A stretch of 64,000 bases of DNA from Terfezia claveryi (lineage: Eukaryota > Ascomycota > Pezizomycetes > Pezizales > Pezizaceae). Positions 43,473 to 53,299 of the stretch are shown here, piece after piece. A program made the position numbers and the translations under genes. The notes under the pieces were generated by a model. The model did not search any database and was not told where the DNA came from. It was given only the letters and a program-made list of their open reading frames with translations. The stretch is from assembly GCA_015179025.1 (NCBI GenBank), contig WHUX01000012.1, forward strand, positions 434,001 to 498,000, given 5' to 3'. Each line of letters opens with the position of its first letter. Positions within the stretch are counted from its first letter, which is position 1.

Positions 43473-45517
43473 CTAACTACTCTCACCCCCCACTCCCGTG
43501 AACATACTGAACCACGAAGGCCGTTGCTCCACGGTACCACCGGTGCTGTTGCCTCCATCCGGACCCATCCACCTAGGCCTTGCACCGTTATTCCCAGCTC
43601 CAGGTAACGCCGTATCAAGCGTATTCCTTACTCGGTGGAACATCCCCCCGAAGAAACCTTCATCATCGCTCCCGGCAATCCCACTCTCCAGCCTCACTCT
43701 CCTCGCAGCGGCTCCGCCTGAACTCAATCCACTTCCTGACCCAGTAGGCCGTCTCGCACTCAAAAACCCGGTACTGCTATTCACCCCTTGACCCAGCTCC
43801 CTATCAATCAACTCTCTCCCCTCCCTCCACACCCAGTTCTTAGCATTCACACCATCCTCTCCACCCTCCTCCTCATCCCCCCAATTAAAGTAGTCACTAA
43901 ACCCGCAACACTCCTTCACACGATCATACCACCCAAACAATGCCGCGCTGACCGGCACCAAGATAAAAATCGGGAAAAAAGTGCTAAACCCCTGCCCCAG
44001 TGGGGTAAGGTTCACCAACCTCCCTAAGAAGCTATGGAAGACAGTTTCCTTCCAATTTGCCTCCCCTGGTGGGAGGAGGGTGAGGAAGTTATATGATAAA
44101 GGAACTGTTAGGCGTGCAGCGTATGATGCGTAGAAACATGCACTACCGCCAGATGTCTTGCGAGGGATAAGTACGTACCCGTTCCATAACCGGACACTAG
44201 AGAGAGAAAGAAGTGAGGAAATCACCATGTATGCGATCCATGAGGCGGTGATAGCTTGCTGGAATAGCCCGCCGCTGCCCCATGAGATGGAAAGACCGAG
44301 TAAAGAAAGTCCGGGGGCGAAAGAGGAAACAATTTCACTCCAGATAACAGCTATAGATGCCAGTGCGAGGATTGTGGCAATGGTTCGGCGGAGCTGGGGC
44401 ATCACATATACATGCAGCAGGTGCCGGGTAAAAGGTGTTAGCAAGGTGAATTTCTCCGGAAGGCAAGAAACAGGTTTACTCCCCGCTGCTGCCACACGGG
44501 GAAATCGAGGTAGTGACCGAGTTGGTAAGGAGTCTAAGATGTGTTGGCAGTCACTTGCGTCCTGAAGAAGACTACCCCAGGCCGATTGGTACCTGGTACG
44601 TTTATTGATGATGGCTTTAAGGCGGCGTGTGAGATTGGCTAAGTACTCCTCTGTGATTATCTGAGGTGGTGCAGAGGCGGTGTTTGTGTTGTGAATTCCC
44701 TGTGACAGCATAGTTCTTTCTCTAGGGGAAAGGTGACTTTCAGGAAGTGCAACTATATCTCCCAACTTGTCTACCCATCCTCTAAAGTCCGGTGCAACAC
44801 TATGCTTCCTTTCTTGCAACATCCTGACTTCATCCTGTACCTCAAGCAGCTTTGCCGTAGCGTCCATCAGACTATCGTATGTTCCAACTGCCTGTGTCTG
44901 CAACCCCCTTAGCTTCCTTGCCACACTCGCGTCTTGGAATAGGTGCCTCGGTAAGGCAACAAGCCCATGGCCCATCAGGTAGATTGCAACTGCAAGTGCA
45001 TAGCAATATGCGAGCGCTATGACCAGGGCGTTGAGAGAGCGGAGGGAGACACCAGCAGTGGATATGACGTAAATGAGAAAGACGAAGCCGGTCCCGAGGA
45101 CGATGGCTTGGTAGCGAGCATTTTCGCGGAGTGAGTCTATCAGGCGCGCACGAGTAGATTGGTACCCGGAGTCTGAGAAGGACTGGAGGATGGGGAGGAT
45201 GGCCCAGGTGAGGACGAAACAGAGCCAGTAACCGATGCGCCATCCGATGAGCCGGGCGGTTTCGGTGAGGACGATTCCTATAGAGCTGATTAGATTTTGC
45301 ACGGCGGGAGGTACAGACGACACACACCTTTAGATTCGCTGGTTGATGCAAGGTCTATGGGCACCAGAAGCACGATGGAGCATGGTATTAGAATAGCAAG
45401 GAACACAGGAGCGAGAATATATCCTGGCGTCGACCGCAGCGGTAGATAGCGTCGTATTAACAACAAGGTAAAGAGACAACAGGATGCGAAAAGCACCGCA
45501 GGGAGAGCTGACGACAT
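43473..45517 (-). CDS. NDC1: Nuclear pore/spindle pole membrane protein Ndc1
   Basis: Predicted join on the minus strand is 45517-45328 and 45277-43473, giving 664 residues, close to yeast Ndc1 (655). The 50-bp intron has a CTAATC branch point. Ndc1 is the membrane nucleoporin that anchors pore complexes and spindle pole bodies in the nuclear envelope. Membrane spans visible include LPAVLFASCCLFTLLLI, YILAPVFLAILIPCSIVLL, WRIGYWLCFVLTWAILPIL, AIVLGTGFVFLIYVISTAG, ALVIALAYCYALAVAIYLM and ATILALASIAVIWSEIV, the six expected. The segment FSDSGYQSTRARLIDSLREN is the conserved loop after span 3. The soluble C-terminal half ends in a Gly/Ser-rich disordered tail. Confidence 0.9.
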
Positions 45518-46083
45518 GGCGGGGTCAGCAGCGAGGATGGCGGGGTTTACTTCAGGACAGGACGGTACCTATATTTCTGTCGATGGGATGCACAGCAGTA
45601 TGTAGAGTGGAGGGAAACATGGCCAGACATCGCTATGCCAAGCCCCGGTACTGGCGCTGGCACGAGATCATGTCCGTTTTATTAATTGTATATTATTTTA
45701 TGATATTGACATTTATATGATATATCCATAACCCCGTCGATTTAAATAAATATTCTTCGTCTCATCTCCCCTCTCCCCTCTCATCTCCGACATGCATCAC
45801 GATTGTTCTCTCACAGCAATCTCCCACACCTGAAAAAGCAAAAAAAGTTATGTGCTCCACCCTGCCTGATCCATATTGTCCGAACGCCCCTTCGTCCATC
45901 GCACGGCTTCGCACATCTCCTAATTCTGTTGTTTCTTCTGTTTCGAAGGCGTTTTGTTTGCTATTTTTGCTATTTTTGCTGTTTTTTGCTGTTTTTGCTG
46001 TTTTTGCGTTGAAGCCCACCAAGTTTGGAATAACGTAGCAACATGGGCCTTTCAAGCACCCCCACGTTCGTTTATACCCAACG
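45518..46083. other. Intergenic with T-rich short repeats
   Basis: About 0.57 kb. At about 45955-46008, units like GCTATTTTT and GCTGTTTTT recur about six times. Otherwise it carries nothing recognisable. Confidence 0.5.
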
Positions 46084-47105
46084 TCTTCGTTTCCCGACGC
46101 AGCGACAATGTCTTCGGCCCAGCGAAATCGGCTACCGACCCCCTTCGAGGCCGCACTCTCCCACCAGTCGGCCTATTCACCTTCTACATACATCTACAAT
46201 ATGCGCAATCAGCAGCGTTTGATGGACTACCTCGATTTCTGGTCCCTATATATAGTATCTCCCTCCGCGTAACACATGATCTAGCTACTCTCCTCCCCTC
46301 CCCTTTCCGCCATGTACATAGGCTAGATATTGCTCAACATATGTCTCTATGATGCCGACACTTATGTTCGCGAACTCCGCCGGACTGTCCTAGTCTCCAC
46401 TCCCGATCTCAGCAAGGAAGCTGTCCACCCACCGTTCGCCAGCTCTCCTCGATGACAGCATGCCAGGTCCCAGCAACCGCCGCGATGGCTCCTTCGAAGA
46501 CCGCACCAACGACCACCGCCTATTGCCTTCCTGCGAGCCGACTCACTCAATTTCGATCAATTCATCGGATAAGGCAATAAAGGGGACAGCCAGCAGGGTA
46601 GCAACGACCCCTCTAGCTCCGCGTTTCTCTCAATTCCCGATCCAATGGCTAATCAAATCTCCCCCCCTACAAACTACCGCCCGTGCAGATATCCGCTCCT
46701 CCGTGAAGAAGATCCTATGCTCATACCTACTCCATGGTTCCTAGTGGGAAATTTTTCTTCCAGAGCCCATCCTCAGTGCGATTGCAAACGCGATTGAAGT
46801 TGATAAAGGGATGATCCAGAGGTGTCTGACGAAGCTAGGGACTACGTCTTTCAGGCCATGGGGAGAGATGCGCCTGGATTTCTCAGGAGCAAGGCTTTAG
46901 GAAATCTGATTCCGGCTATTAGTATGGTCAGTCTGATTGTGGGCCTCTTGGGAATGTTTGCCGGAATGGGCGGGGTTCATATGTTTTTCTTGGATTTGGA
47001 GCCGAAGCTCAATAGACATTGGGGATGTCTTCATTCACTGGGCTTTTGCATCAGCAAATTTTTAAATGCGTCAGCGCATCTTCCTGTGCGTCCTGTGCTT
47101 CCTAT
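46084..47105 (+). pseudogene. RAX1: Frameshifted RAX1-like (RGS domain) pseudogene
   Basis: Fragments of one fungal Rax1-like protein appear in the right order but in all three frames: RGRTLPPVGLFTFYIHLQ (from about 46146, frame 3), MRNQQRLMDYLDFW (46201, frame 1), DIAQHMSL (about 46326, frame 3), YDADTYVRELRRTVLVSTP (46348, frame 1), TARADIRSSVKKILCSYLL (frame 2, before 46744), and SDEARDYVFQAMGRDAPGF then RSKALGN and GLLGMFAGMG (46822-46980, frame 1). Rax1 carries an RGS domain and C-terminal membrane spans and marks bud or tip sites. At least four frame changes plus stops are needed, so no intron model rescues it. Transposon debris follows directly. Whether an intact copy exists elsewhere cannot be seen here. 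Confidence 0.75.
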
Positions 47106-47349
47106 CGCCTAGCAGGTTGCGTCTTGATGCGTCCCGTGCTTCCCGTCGCCAAGTTTACAAGATCACCAACACAATCTACATGATAATGTACACCAAAGTC
47201 CCCAGCAGAACCACTGGCAGAATCACCACTACAATCACCGGCGGAATTAGCTCTAGAATTACCCATAATCAAGCCTACTATGCCACCATAATCACCATCA
47301 ATCCTACGTTTACTGCATACGGCTATTTCCTCCTCCGTACTAAGATAGA

Positions 47350-47495
47350 GGGAGCTGGTTCTGAGACCGTAGGGGCTGGTTCTAAGATAGGGGAAGCTGG
47401 TTCTGAGACTGTGGGAGCTGGTTCTAAAACAGCGCGAGCTAGTTCTAAGACCGTGGGAGCTGGTTCTAAGATAAAGGGAGCTGGTTCCAACTCAA
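47350..47495 (+). repeat. 21-bp tandem array
   Basis: About seven imperfect copies of a unit such as GGAGCTGGTTCTAAGACCGT, which read GAGSKTV in one frame. No surrounding gene is recognisable. Confidence 0.75.
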
Positions 47496-47610
47496 CGACG
47501 GGCTACTCTGGCTTGCACAAGCCCCTCTCTAGAGGATCTAGGGTGGGCCACGTACTGATCCACCAATTCGGGATTCCTGATAATGATAACAGAATACCAA
47601 TCCAAAACTA

Positions 47611-47711
47611 ACAAGCTACTAGCCTCGTACCCAGGTTAATATTTTGTGGTTCGTGACCTCGCAACTCCCCCCATATACAACAGACTGGTTGCTACGAGGC
47701 TAACAAGCTAC
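47611..47711. mobile_element. 83-bp paired-end element with 9-bp TSD
   Basis: The core (47620-47702) starts TAGCCTCGTA and ends TACGAGGCTA, a perfect 10-bp inverted end. Exact direct repeats ACAAGCTAC flank it flush (47611-47619 and 47703-47711). It has no coding capacity. Confidence 0.8.
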
Positions 47712-47879
47712 TATGTACAGTCAACTAGGCTATGTGGAAAATACAGCACTCGTTCCTGAACATGATAGGAGCAACAAAGCCCAGGCGCTACCAGAATACT
47801 AAGTTGTTGATAACAGCAAATAGCTTGAACGAAGCGAAAAGTTAAAGATATGCTATCGACTAACGACTTACCAAGAGTC

Positions 47880-48340
47880 ATATTATCAGGAGGTGGGTAG
47901 AATATAAAGCAATATTTGTAGTTTCACCTAGTGGATATATAGATGACAAGCTTAGTTTGGAATATATAAAGCAGCATTTTGGGCTCTATACTAGGAGGGA
48001 TGGAGCTCTACGATGTCTTATTGTTGATCATTATTCCTCTCACGTTGCATTGCGAGTAGTCAAATATGCTCTAAACTACAACACCTACCCGATTTGCCTT
48101 CCTTACAAATCTTTGTATCTTCTTCAACCTCTTGATATAGGTTACTATTCTCTCCTACAAACAACTTATGAATGATCTCTCTATCATGGTTGAGAATGAC
48201 TTGGAGGATAGGGTGGAAGTGGGCTTTGGAGCGGAGGTTGAGTGAGAGATAGATGAGGAGGATTTGGTGGATTCAATGAGAACCCTCGATATTGGTTATT
48301 TTACAGAGGTTGTTAGTTCAACCCCTGGTTTTACCCATTA
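47880..48340 (+). mobile_element. Pogo-type DDE transposase remnant
   Basis: The open piece 47957-48175 reads EYIKQHFGLYT, RCLIVDHYSSHV, YPICLPYKSLYLLQPLDIGY and YSLLQTTYE. This matches the core of pogo/Fot-type transposases, where LILDGHxSH holds the second catalytic Asp and LLQPLDVG follows. Here the segment reads VDHYSSH, so the Asp is kept but the Gly is lost. Stops and frame changes lie on both sides, so it is dead. Confidence 0.7.
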
Positions 48341-48449
48341 TGAAGCCCTCTCCTTCAATATTCATCTAACACTGGGTATAAATGCATAGTTGAGATGCTA
48401 TAATAGCTAAGGGGGTGCATTGGTAGGGTATTTGGTATATAGCGGGAGG

Positions 48450-48630
48450 TAGAAGGGGGTGAGGGGTGAGGTAGTGGGGTTTTTGGGAAGTGCATATTGA
48501 AAGAGGGTCTTGTATCATTTGGGTGGAATGTGAGGATAACCATATTGTAGAGCGTATTTGTTTCCATGTTGAGCATGTTCGGCTGTAGCCCCAATAGTTG
48601 GGTACAGTATCACGTGTTTATGTTTCAGGA
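48450..48630 (-). repeat. Degenerate copy of the long inverted-repeat arm
   Basis: Read on the minus strand, ACAAATACGCTCTACAA, then GGTTATCCTCACATTCC align with the arms at about 19650-19690 and 21220-21260. It follows the transposase fragment, suggesting that the arms belong to the same pogo-type family. Confidence 0.6.
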
Positions 48631-48995
48631 GAGGCTGCTCACTAGTAGGCTTGCAAGGGTAGGAGAATCGCCCAGGAAGTCGTAAACTTCACGTTCGGGG
48701 GAAATCTGTAATTCCGTTCTTGCTTGTAAAAAATTAGATCGCTACTGTTCCGTCCTCGAGGGCTATAAAATCCTGTAATCGCCGACGTCAAAAACCCTCT
48801 GGTTGCCGAGTTCGACCAAAGGGGTTCGTCCTGCACGGTGTTGTCGACTGAAATTCAACTGTGAAATAATTGAAATCGTCAGTGCTAACCCTTATCGGTA
48901 ACGTGATTTGACTCTCCCAAGGACACGAAAGCCAGAACTTGCAGTTAAGTTAAACTTAGTGATTGAGCGGTAGCGCACACCTATCTCTGGAAGCT

Positions 48996-50691
48996 ATGCC
49001 GAAGCCTGTGAAGTCATACAAGGAACGAAAAGAAGACTTTGTCTCTAATCATTATGGTGGAACAATATCTGAGATCAATCTTATCACTGCAGTAGCTCCT
49101 GTAAGTCTATTTCTGGCATCTTGAATATTATTTGGGTACACATACTGACTGGCTAACAAAGTCTGCCTACATCCTTTATTCCGTCCTCCAGTCGAGGTTG
49201 CAATTTTTCACCCCTTATGGGCCCCTCCAGTTCTTTTGTGACTTTTTACTCAATACCCTCGCCATACTCTTCTCCGTCACGGTATACTCCTCGTATCCGG
49301 CTCTACTGAATATCCTTATCCTTACACCCGCCATATTTATCTACTTAACCCAGAAGCCAGTACCTCAAAGGGCAGTGCCTGTGGAAGCAAAAAAGCGCAA
49401 GAATGAGTTAGCAGCGGCTTCAGCGTCTGGCGAATTGGTTATGCCAAAGAAGGCTTTCTTGACGGCATACCGAGGAGGCATGATGGTTATCACATGCATT
49501 GCCATCCTAGCAGTAGACTTCAAGATTTTTCCAAGGAGATTTGCTAAAGTAGAGAATTGGGGCACATCTCTGGTGGGTGATGGTTTAGTCAGTCTAGTGG
49601 ACTTCGGCTAGAGACTAATACGAAATACATTGATACAGATGGACCTTGGTGTTGGTTCATTCGTATTTTCCGGTGGACTTGTGTCTGCAAGCGCTGTGTT
49701 GAAGGAATTGCATGCTTTCCAGCAGGCACAAGTCAAGGGGGTCCAGTATATACCTATCAATGCCGCAAAGAGGGTATCCGCCACAATTCGAAGTGCAGTT
49801 CCCCTCCTCGTTTTGGGGTGTATCAGGCTTGCCACTGTAAAGGGCACTGACTATGCGGTATGGCTCCACTCAGTTCATATTCGTGAATTTCTCTGACAAC
49901 TCCAGGAACACATAACTGAGTATGGATATCACTGGAACTTCTTCTTCACGCTAGGGCTTTTACCGCCATTTGTGCAACTATTCCAGTCCCTGCTCTTCTT
50001 CCTTCCAAAACGGGTACTTACCGTAGACCGCTTGCCAGTCATATATGCCTTGTTATCACTAGCTGTTGTTTCTTCATATCAAATCATTCTAGAAACAACG
50101 GGCCTGAAGAAATTTATTCTCATAGGCGAGCGTGAGCTATGGGGCCTGATTGGCTGGAACAAAGAGGGAATCTTCAGCTTCTTCGGATACCTCTCCATCT
50201 TCCTTGCCGGCATGAGTACAGGCTGCTATCTCCTCCTGGCTTACCAGGAAGTCCCATCCGCGAGAAGATTCTGGGTGGGGGCTCTGGGGAAGAAGCTCAT
50301 GACTTGGTCTGCTATTTGGGTGGTGGCCTTCCTTATATCTTATGAGTACAGAGGACTTAACCTAGCGGTTTCTCGTCGCATGGCAAATCTGCCATATGTG
50401 TTGTGGGTTACCGCGTATAATATTTGCCAAATCACGACTTTTTACCTGATTGAGTCCATTCTCTTCGGTGGAGTCAAAGCTGCTGGAGGAACAAAGCGGG
50501 ATGAAGAGAGATATAAGTTGGCAACACCACAGATTTTGGAGGTTTTCAACAAAGAAGGGCTACCCATTTTTCTAGTCGTAGGTCCTCCATACTTGCTTGA
50601 GATGGGATCTGAATTGCTTATGATTTATTTAATAGGCAAATGTGTTGACAGGGGCTATAAACCTGAGCTTGAATACACTCGATATGCCTAA
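48996..50691 (+). CDS. GWT1: GPI inositol acyltransferase Gwt1 (PIG-W)
   Basis: Predicted join is 48996-49100, 49162-49572, 49639-49857 and 49906-50691, giving 506 residues (yeast Gwt1 490); all introns are phase 0. This ER multi-pass enzyme adds an acyl chain from acyl-CoA to inositol of GlcN-PI during GPI-anchor synthesis. It is the known target of the antifungal class that includes manogepix. Conserved blocks: the N terminus [52 protein letters not shown] followed by FVFSGG, HITEYGYHWNFFFTLGLLPP, and GWNKEGIFSFFGYLSIFLAG. At least a dozen hydrophobic spans are present. The C terminus KPELEYTRYA lacks an obvious retrieval signal. The promoter abuts transposon debris. Confidence 0.95.
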
Positions 50692-51143
50692 TCACTTAGC
50701 AGTTGGGGTGTTGGTGGGGTATGCATTTGTTTTAACTGCAGTGGCTATAGGCATGGGGGTTTCGCGGTGGAGGAGCTTTTTGCCATTTTAGCATTATGGG
50801 GAGTTCTGTTATCTCCCATTCTTGAGACGCAAAATTTACATACCATGAGTCATTTACTACTTTGATGGGAAAATGGGCTGATACAAGAGTAGTTCACGCG
50901 GAAGTTATAATAGTTGCTTATTGCCTAGTTTCATGCCACACAGTACATATGGAATACTTTGACATATCACGATGGCTCCGGAGGTGCCTCTTACCTAGTA
51001 AGAAGTAAGCGAAATACGGTAGCTGGCCGCCAAGCATTCCTGCGTGCCAACCAGACTACATTCCTGCGCACTCCTTTTTTTCCCAATATTACATGTCTGT
51101 GGTCCTCAAACTTTTCTAACCGCCTAATCACCTTAATGCGAAC
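50692..51143. promoter_or_regulatory. GWT1-LCB1 spacer, LCB1 promoter
   Basis: The 452-bp spacer between two same-strand genes carries a 15-bp transposon-end insertion with 9-bp direct repeats at 51035-51067, less than 80 bp upstream of the LCB1 start and so probably in its 5' leader or core promoter. Confidence 0.5.
51035..51067 (-). mobile_element. Solo 15-bp transposon end with 9-bp TSD
   Basis: The core GTGCCAACCAGACTA (51044-51058; TAGTCTGGTTGGCAC on the minus strand) is flanked flush by exact 9-bp repeats CATTCCTGC (51035-51043 and 51059-51067). It lies 86 bp upstream of the LCB1 ATG, measured from the end of the core. Confidence 0.82.
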
Positions 51144-52655
51144 ATGGAGCTCCACGACGCTTTCAACTTCATCAAAGGCTCCGCTGTTGAGTTCGGTACC
51201 CATCTCCGTCGCGTTCCTGGTTCCGCCATTCTCCTCCGATACATCAAGAGCAATTATCAAAATGACCCAGTTCGATCTGCAGTCGAGTTGTTTTTGTTTT
51301 TGTTTGCAGTGCGATACCTGCTTGCACCAAAATACAGCACTCGTAAGGAAAATTATGTCAAATTGAGGGAAGATGAGATCGATGAGCTTGTTGAGGAATG
51401 GCAGCCTGAGCCACTCGTCGCGGAGCCTTTAGAACTGGAGCAGGTGGATCTCGATCGAACTCCAACGATTGTGGGACCAACTGGGCCCAAGGTCAAGCTC
51501 TCGAACGGAAAAACAGTCCTCAATTTCGGTAGCTATAACATATTTAATCTCGCACAGAACGACTATCTCAAGGACCGTGCAGTTGCAACTTTGAGATCCT
51601 ACGGCGTGGGACCTTGTGGTCCGCCAGGTTTTTACGGTACCCAAGACTTGCACATCAAGACTGAAGCTGATGTCGCCAACTTCCTGGGTGTACCTGCCTG
51701 TATCATGTACGCCCAAGCGTTCCATACCATTAGTGCCGTCATTCCTGCATTTTCCAAACGAGGAGATATCATTGTTGCGGATCAAGCTTGCAACTACGCT
51801 ATTCAGAAAGGTCTTCAAATTTCCCGAAGCACTATCCGCTGGTACGAACACAATGACATGGAAGACCTCGAGCGTGTCCTCCTAAAGATTGCAAAAGAAC
51901 AAGCCAAAAAGCCACTTACCCGACGATTTATTGTTACCGAAGGTCTCTTCGAGACCATGGGAGACATGAGCGATTTGCCTAAAATAATGGCACTCAAGGA
52001 GAAGTACAAGTACCGCCTCATCCTTGATGAGACATATTCCTTCCTCACTCTTGGCCGTACTGGTCGCGGTATCACTGAGCATCAGAATGTGGACCCCAAC
52101 ATGGTTGATATGATTGTTGGATCTCTTTCCCACTATTGTGGCGCCGGAGGAGGCTTTTGTGTCGGTTCCCAAGAAATTGTCGAGCATCAACGTATCTCTG
52201 GCGGTGCATATGTTTTCAGTGCCGCACTCCCCGGTATCCTTGCCACTACAGCTTCCGAGACTATTGGCCTTCTACAAGTACAGGGAGGCGAGCTCCTTTC
52301 ACAGGTCAGGGAATTGACTAAGCTCTTCAGGCAGCAAATTGAGAAGAGCGAAGTTTTGGAGATCATGAGCGTACCGGAGAACCCCTTATGCTTGATCAAG
52401 TTGAAGAAGGATGTTGTTGAGGATCGTAGCATCGAGAAGGGGGAAGGTGAAGATAGGTTGTTACAGGATATTGTTGAAGAGGTTCTCAGTCAAGGTTACT
52501 TAATCACAAGGGTCAAGGCACTTCCAGGCATCATGGCCCACCAGCCACGAATTAAGGTTGTGGTGTCCGCAGGACACACCAAGAAGGAGGGCGAGAAGAT
52601 GGGCACGACATTGAGGCAGGTTGCCGCAAAGGTCGTAGCTAGGATGAAGAAGTAG
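51144..52655 (+). CDS. LCB1: Serine palmitoyltransferase subunit 1
   Basis: An intronless frame of 503 residues. Lcb1 pairs with Lcb2 in the ER membrane to condense serine and palmitoyl-CoA, the first step of sphingolipid synthesis. The N terminus has a membrane segment AVELFLFLFAVRYLL (about residues 47-61). The alpha-oxoamine synthase fold is clear: NFGSYNIFNLAQNDYLKD, YGVGPCGPPGFYGTQDLHIK, FVCAQAFHTISAVIPAFSKRGD-like (here MYAQAFHTISAVIPAFSKRG), DQACNYAIQKGLQISRS, RFIVTEGLFETMGDM, LILDETYSFLTLGRTGRG, and SLSHYCGAGGGFCVGS. The position of the PLP-binding lysine in Lcb2 is occupied by a non-lysine residue here, as in all Lcb1 subunits. Length and start fit the family. Confidence 0.96.
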   Translation: MELHDAFNFIKGSAVEFGTHLRRVPGSAILLRYIKSNYQNDPVRSAVELFLFLFAVRYLLAPKYSTRKENYVKLREDEIDELVEEWQPEPLVAEPLELEQVDLDRTPTIVGPTGPKVKLSNGKTVLNFGSYNIFNLAQNDYLKDRAVATLRSYGVGPCGPPGFYGTQDLHIKTEADVANFLGVPACIMYAQAFHTISAVIPAFSKRGDIIVADQACNYAIQKGLQISRSTIRWYEHNDMEDLERVLLKIAKEQAKKPLTRRFIVTEGLFETMGDMSDLPKIMALKEKYKYRLILDETYSFLTLGRTGRGITEHQNVDPNMVDMIVGSLSHYCGAGGGFCVGSQEIVEHQRISGGAYVFSAALPGILATTASETIGLLQVQGGELLSQVRELTKLFRQQIEKSEVLEIMSVPENPLCLIKLKKDVVEDRSIEKGEGEDRLLQDIVEEVLSQGYLITRVKALPGIMAHQPRIKVVVSAGHTKKEGEKMGTTLRQVAAKVVARMKK

Positions 52656-53299
52656 ATCGCCGTGGCAATTTTTTATACCCGTTCTTGATGGTGTTGGGGA
52701 AGTGACAATACCAGGTGCATGTGAGGTGACGCGCACATATCATGGCGTTTTTCTTTTTACTTTTACTTTGCTACGCTAGATTGACTGTTTGCTGGGATAG
52801 AATATTCATCCTTCTTTTACGAAATGGGTGTGCTATTGGGGGCAATGCGTTTGGGTTCACGACTGCTTACGAAGAAAAACAAATTGGTTAGAATAATATT
52901 AATACGTTGATTTACTATACCAAACTAGACAACCCCCTACTGTACTAATGGGCTAGTCTGGTTGGCACAACAGGGTGTTGTGCCAACCAGACTACTAATG
53001 GGCGTGCCGGCCAGCTACTAATTATGGAACCATAGGTATTTTTACCCCGACTCACGTCTTATGCCAAGCCGGATGAACCCTATCTGCCAAGGACTTGGAA
53101 TTGAGTCACCTACGTCGAATATGCATGGAACATTCAAAACCATGCATATTATCTCATCCTAACACAAAAAAGTTTCAAATCTGCTGCTTGGGGGTCATCT
53201 ACCTTCATTTCGGTCACAATTCCGCGAATTAACCCCCCGAACGCCAAATTTTGGTCGTGGCCAATTGCACAGCGCAATCTTCAGAAAAGTACAATACCA
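52656..53299. other. Intergenic with 41-bp paired transposon ends
   Basis: About 0.64 kb between LCB1 and the GTP cyclohydrolase gene. The only notable structure is the palindromic insertion at 52945-53003. Confidence 0.6.
52945..53003. mobile_element. 41-bp palindromic transposon-end pair with 9-bp TSD
   Basis: The core (52954-52994) is two exact 19-bp inverted arms around GGG. Each arm begins with the 15-bp end TAGTCTGGTTGGCAC. Exact direct repeats CTAATGGGC flank it flush at 52945-52953 and 52995-53003. Confidence 0.85.

Larger units (their letters stand above)
47106..48995. other. Transposon debris upstream of GWT1
   Basis: About 1.9 kb with a 21-bp tandem array, an 83-bp paired-end insertion, a DDE transposase fragment and a degenerate copy of the long-inverted-repeat arm. 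The stretch 47160-47290 is related to 61015-61105 (both include GAATTACCCATAA and CAATCACC runs). The last about 150 bp serve as GWT1 promoter. Confidence 0.6.

Noticed and set aside
45762..46055. Minus-strand frame with KNSKNSK repeats
   Set aside because: It arises from a T-rich short tandem repeat and has no other gene-like features.
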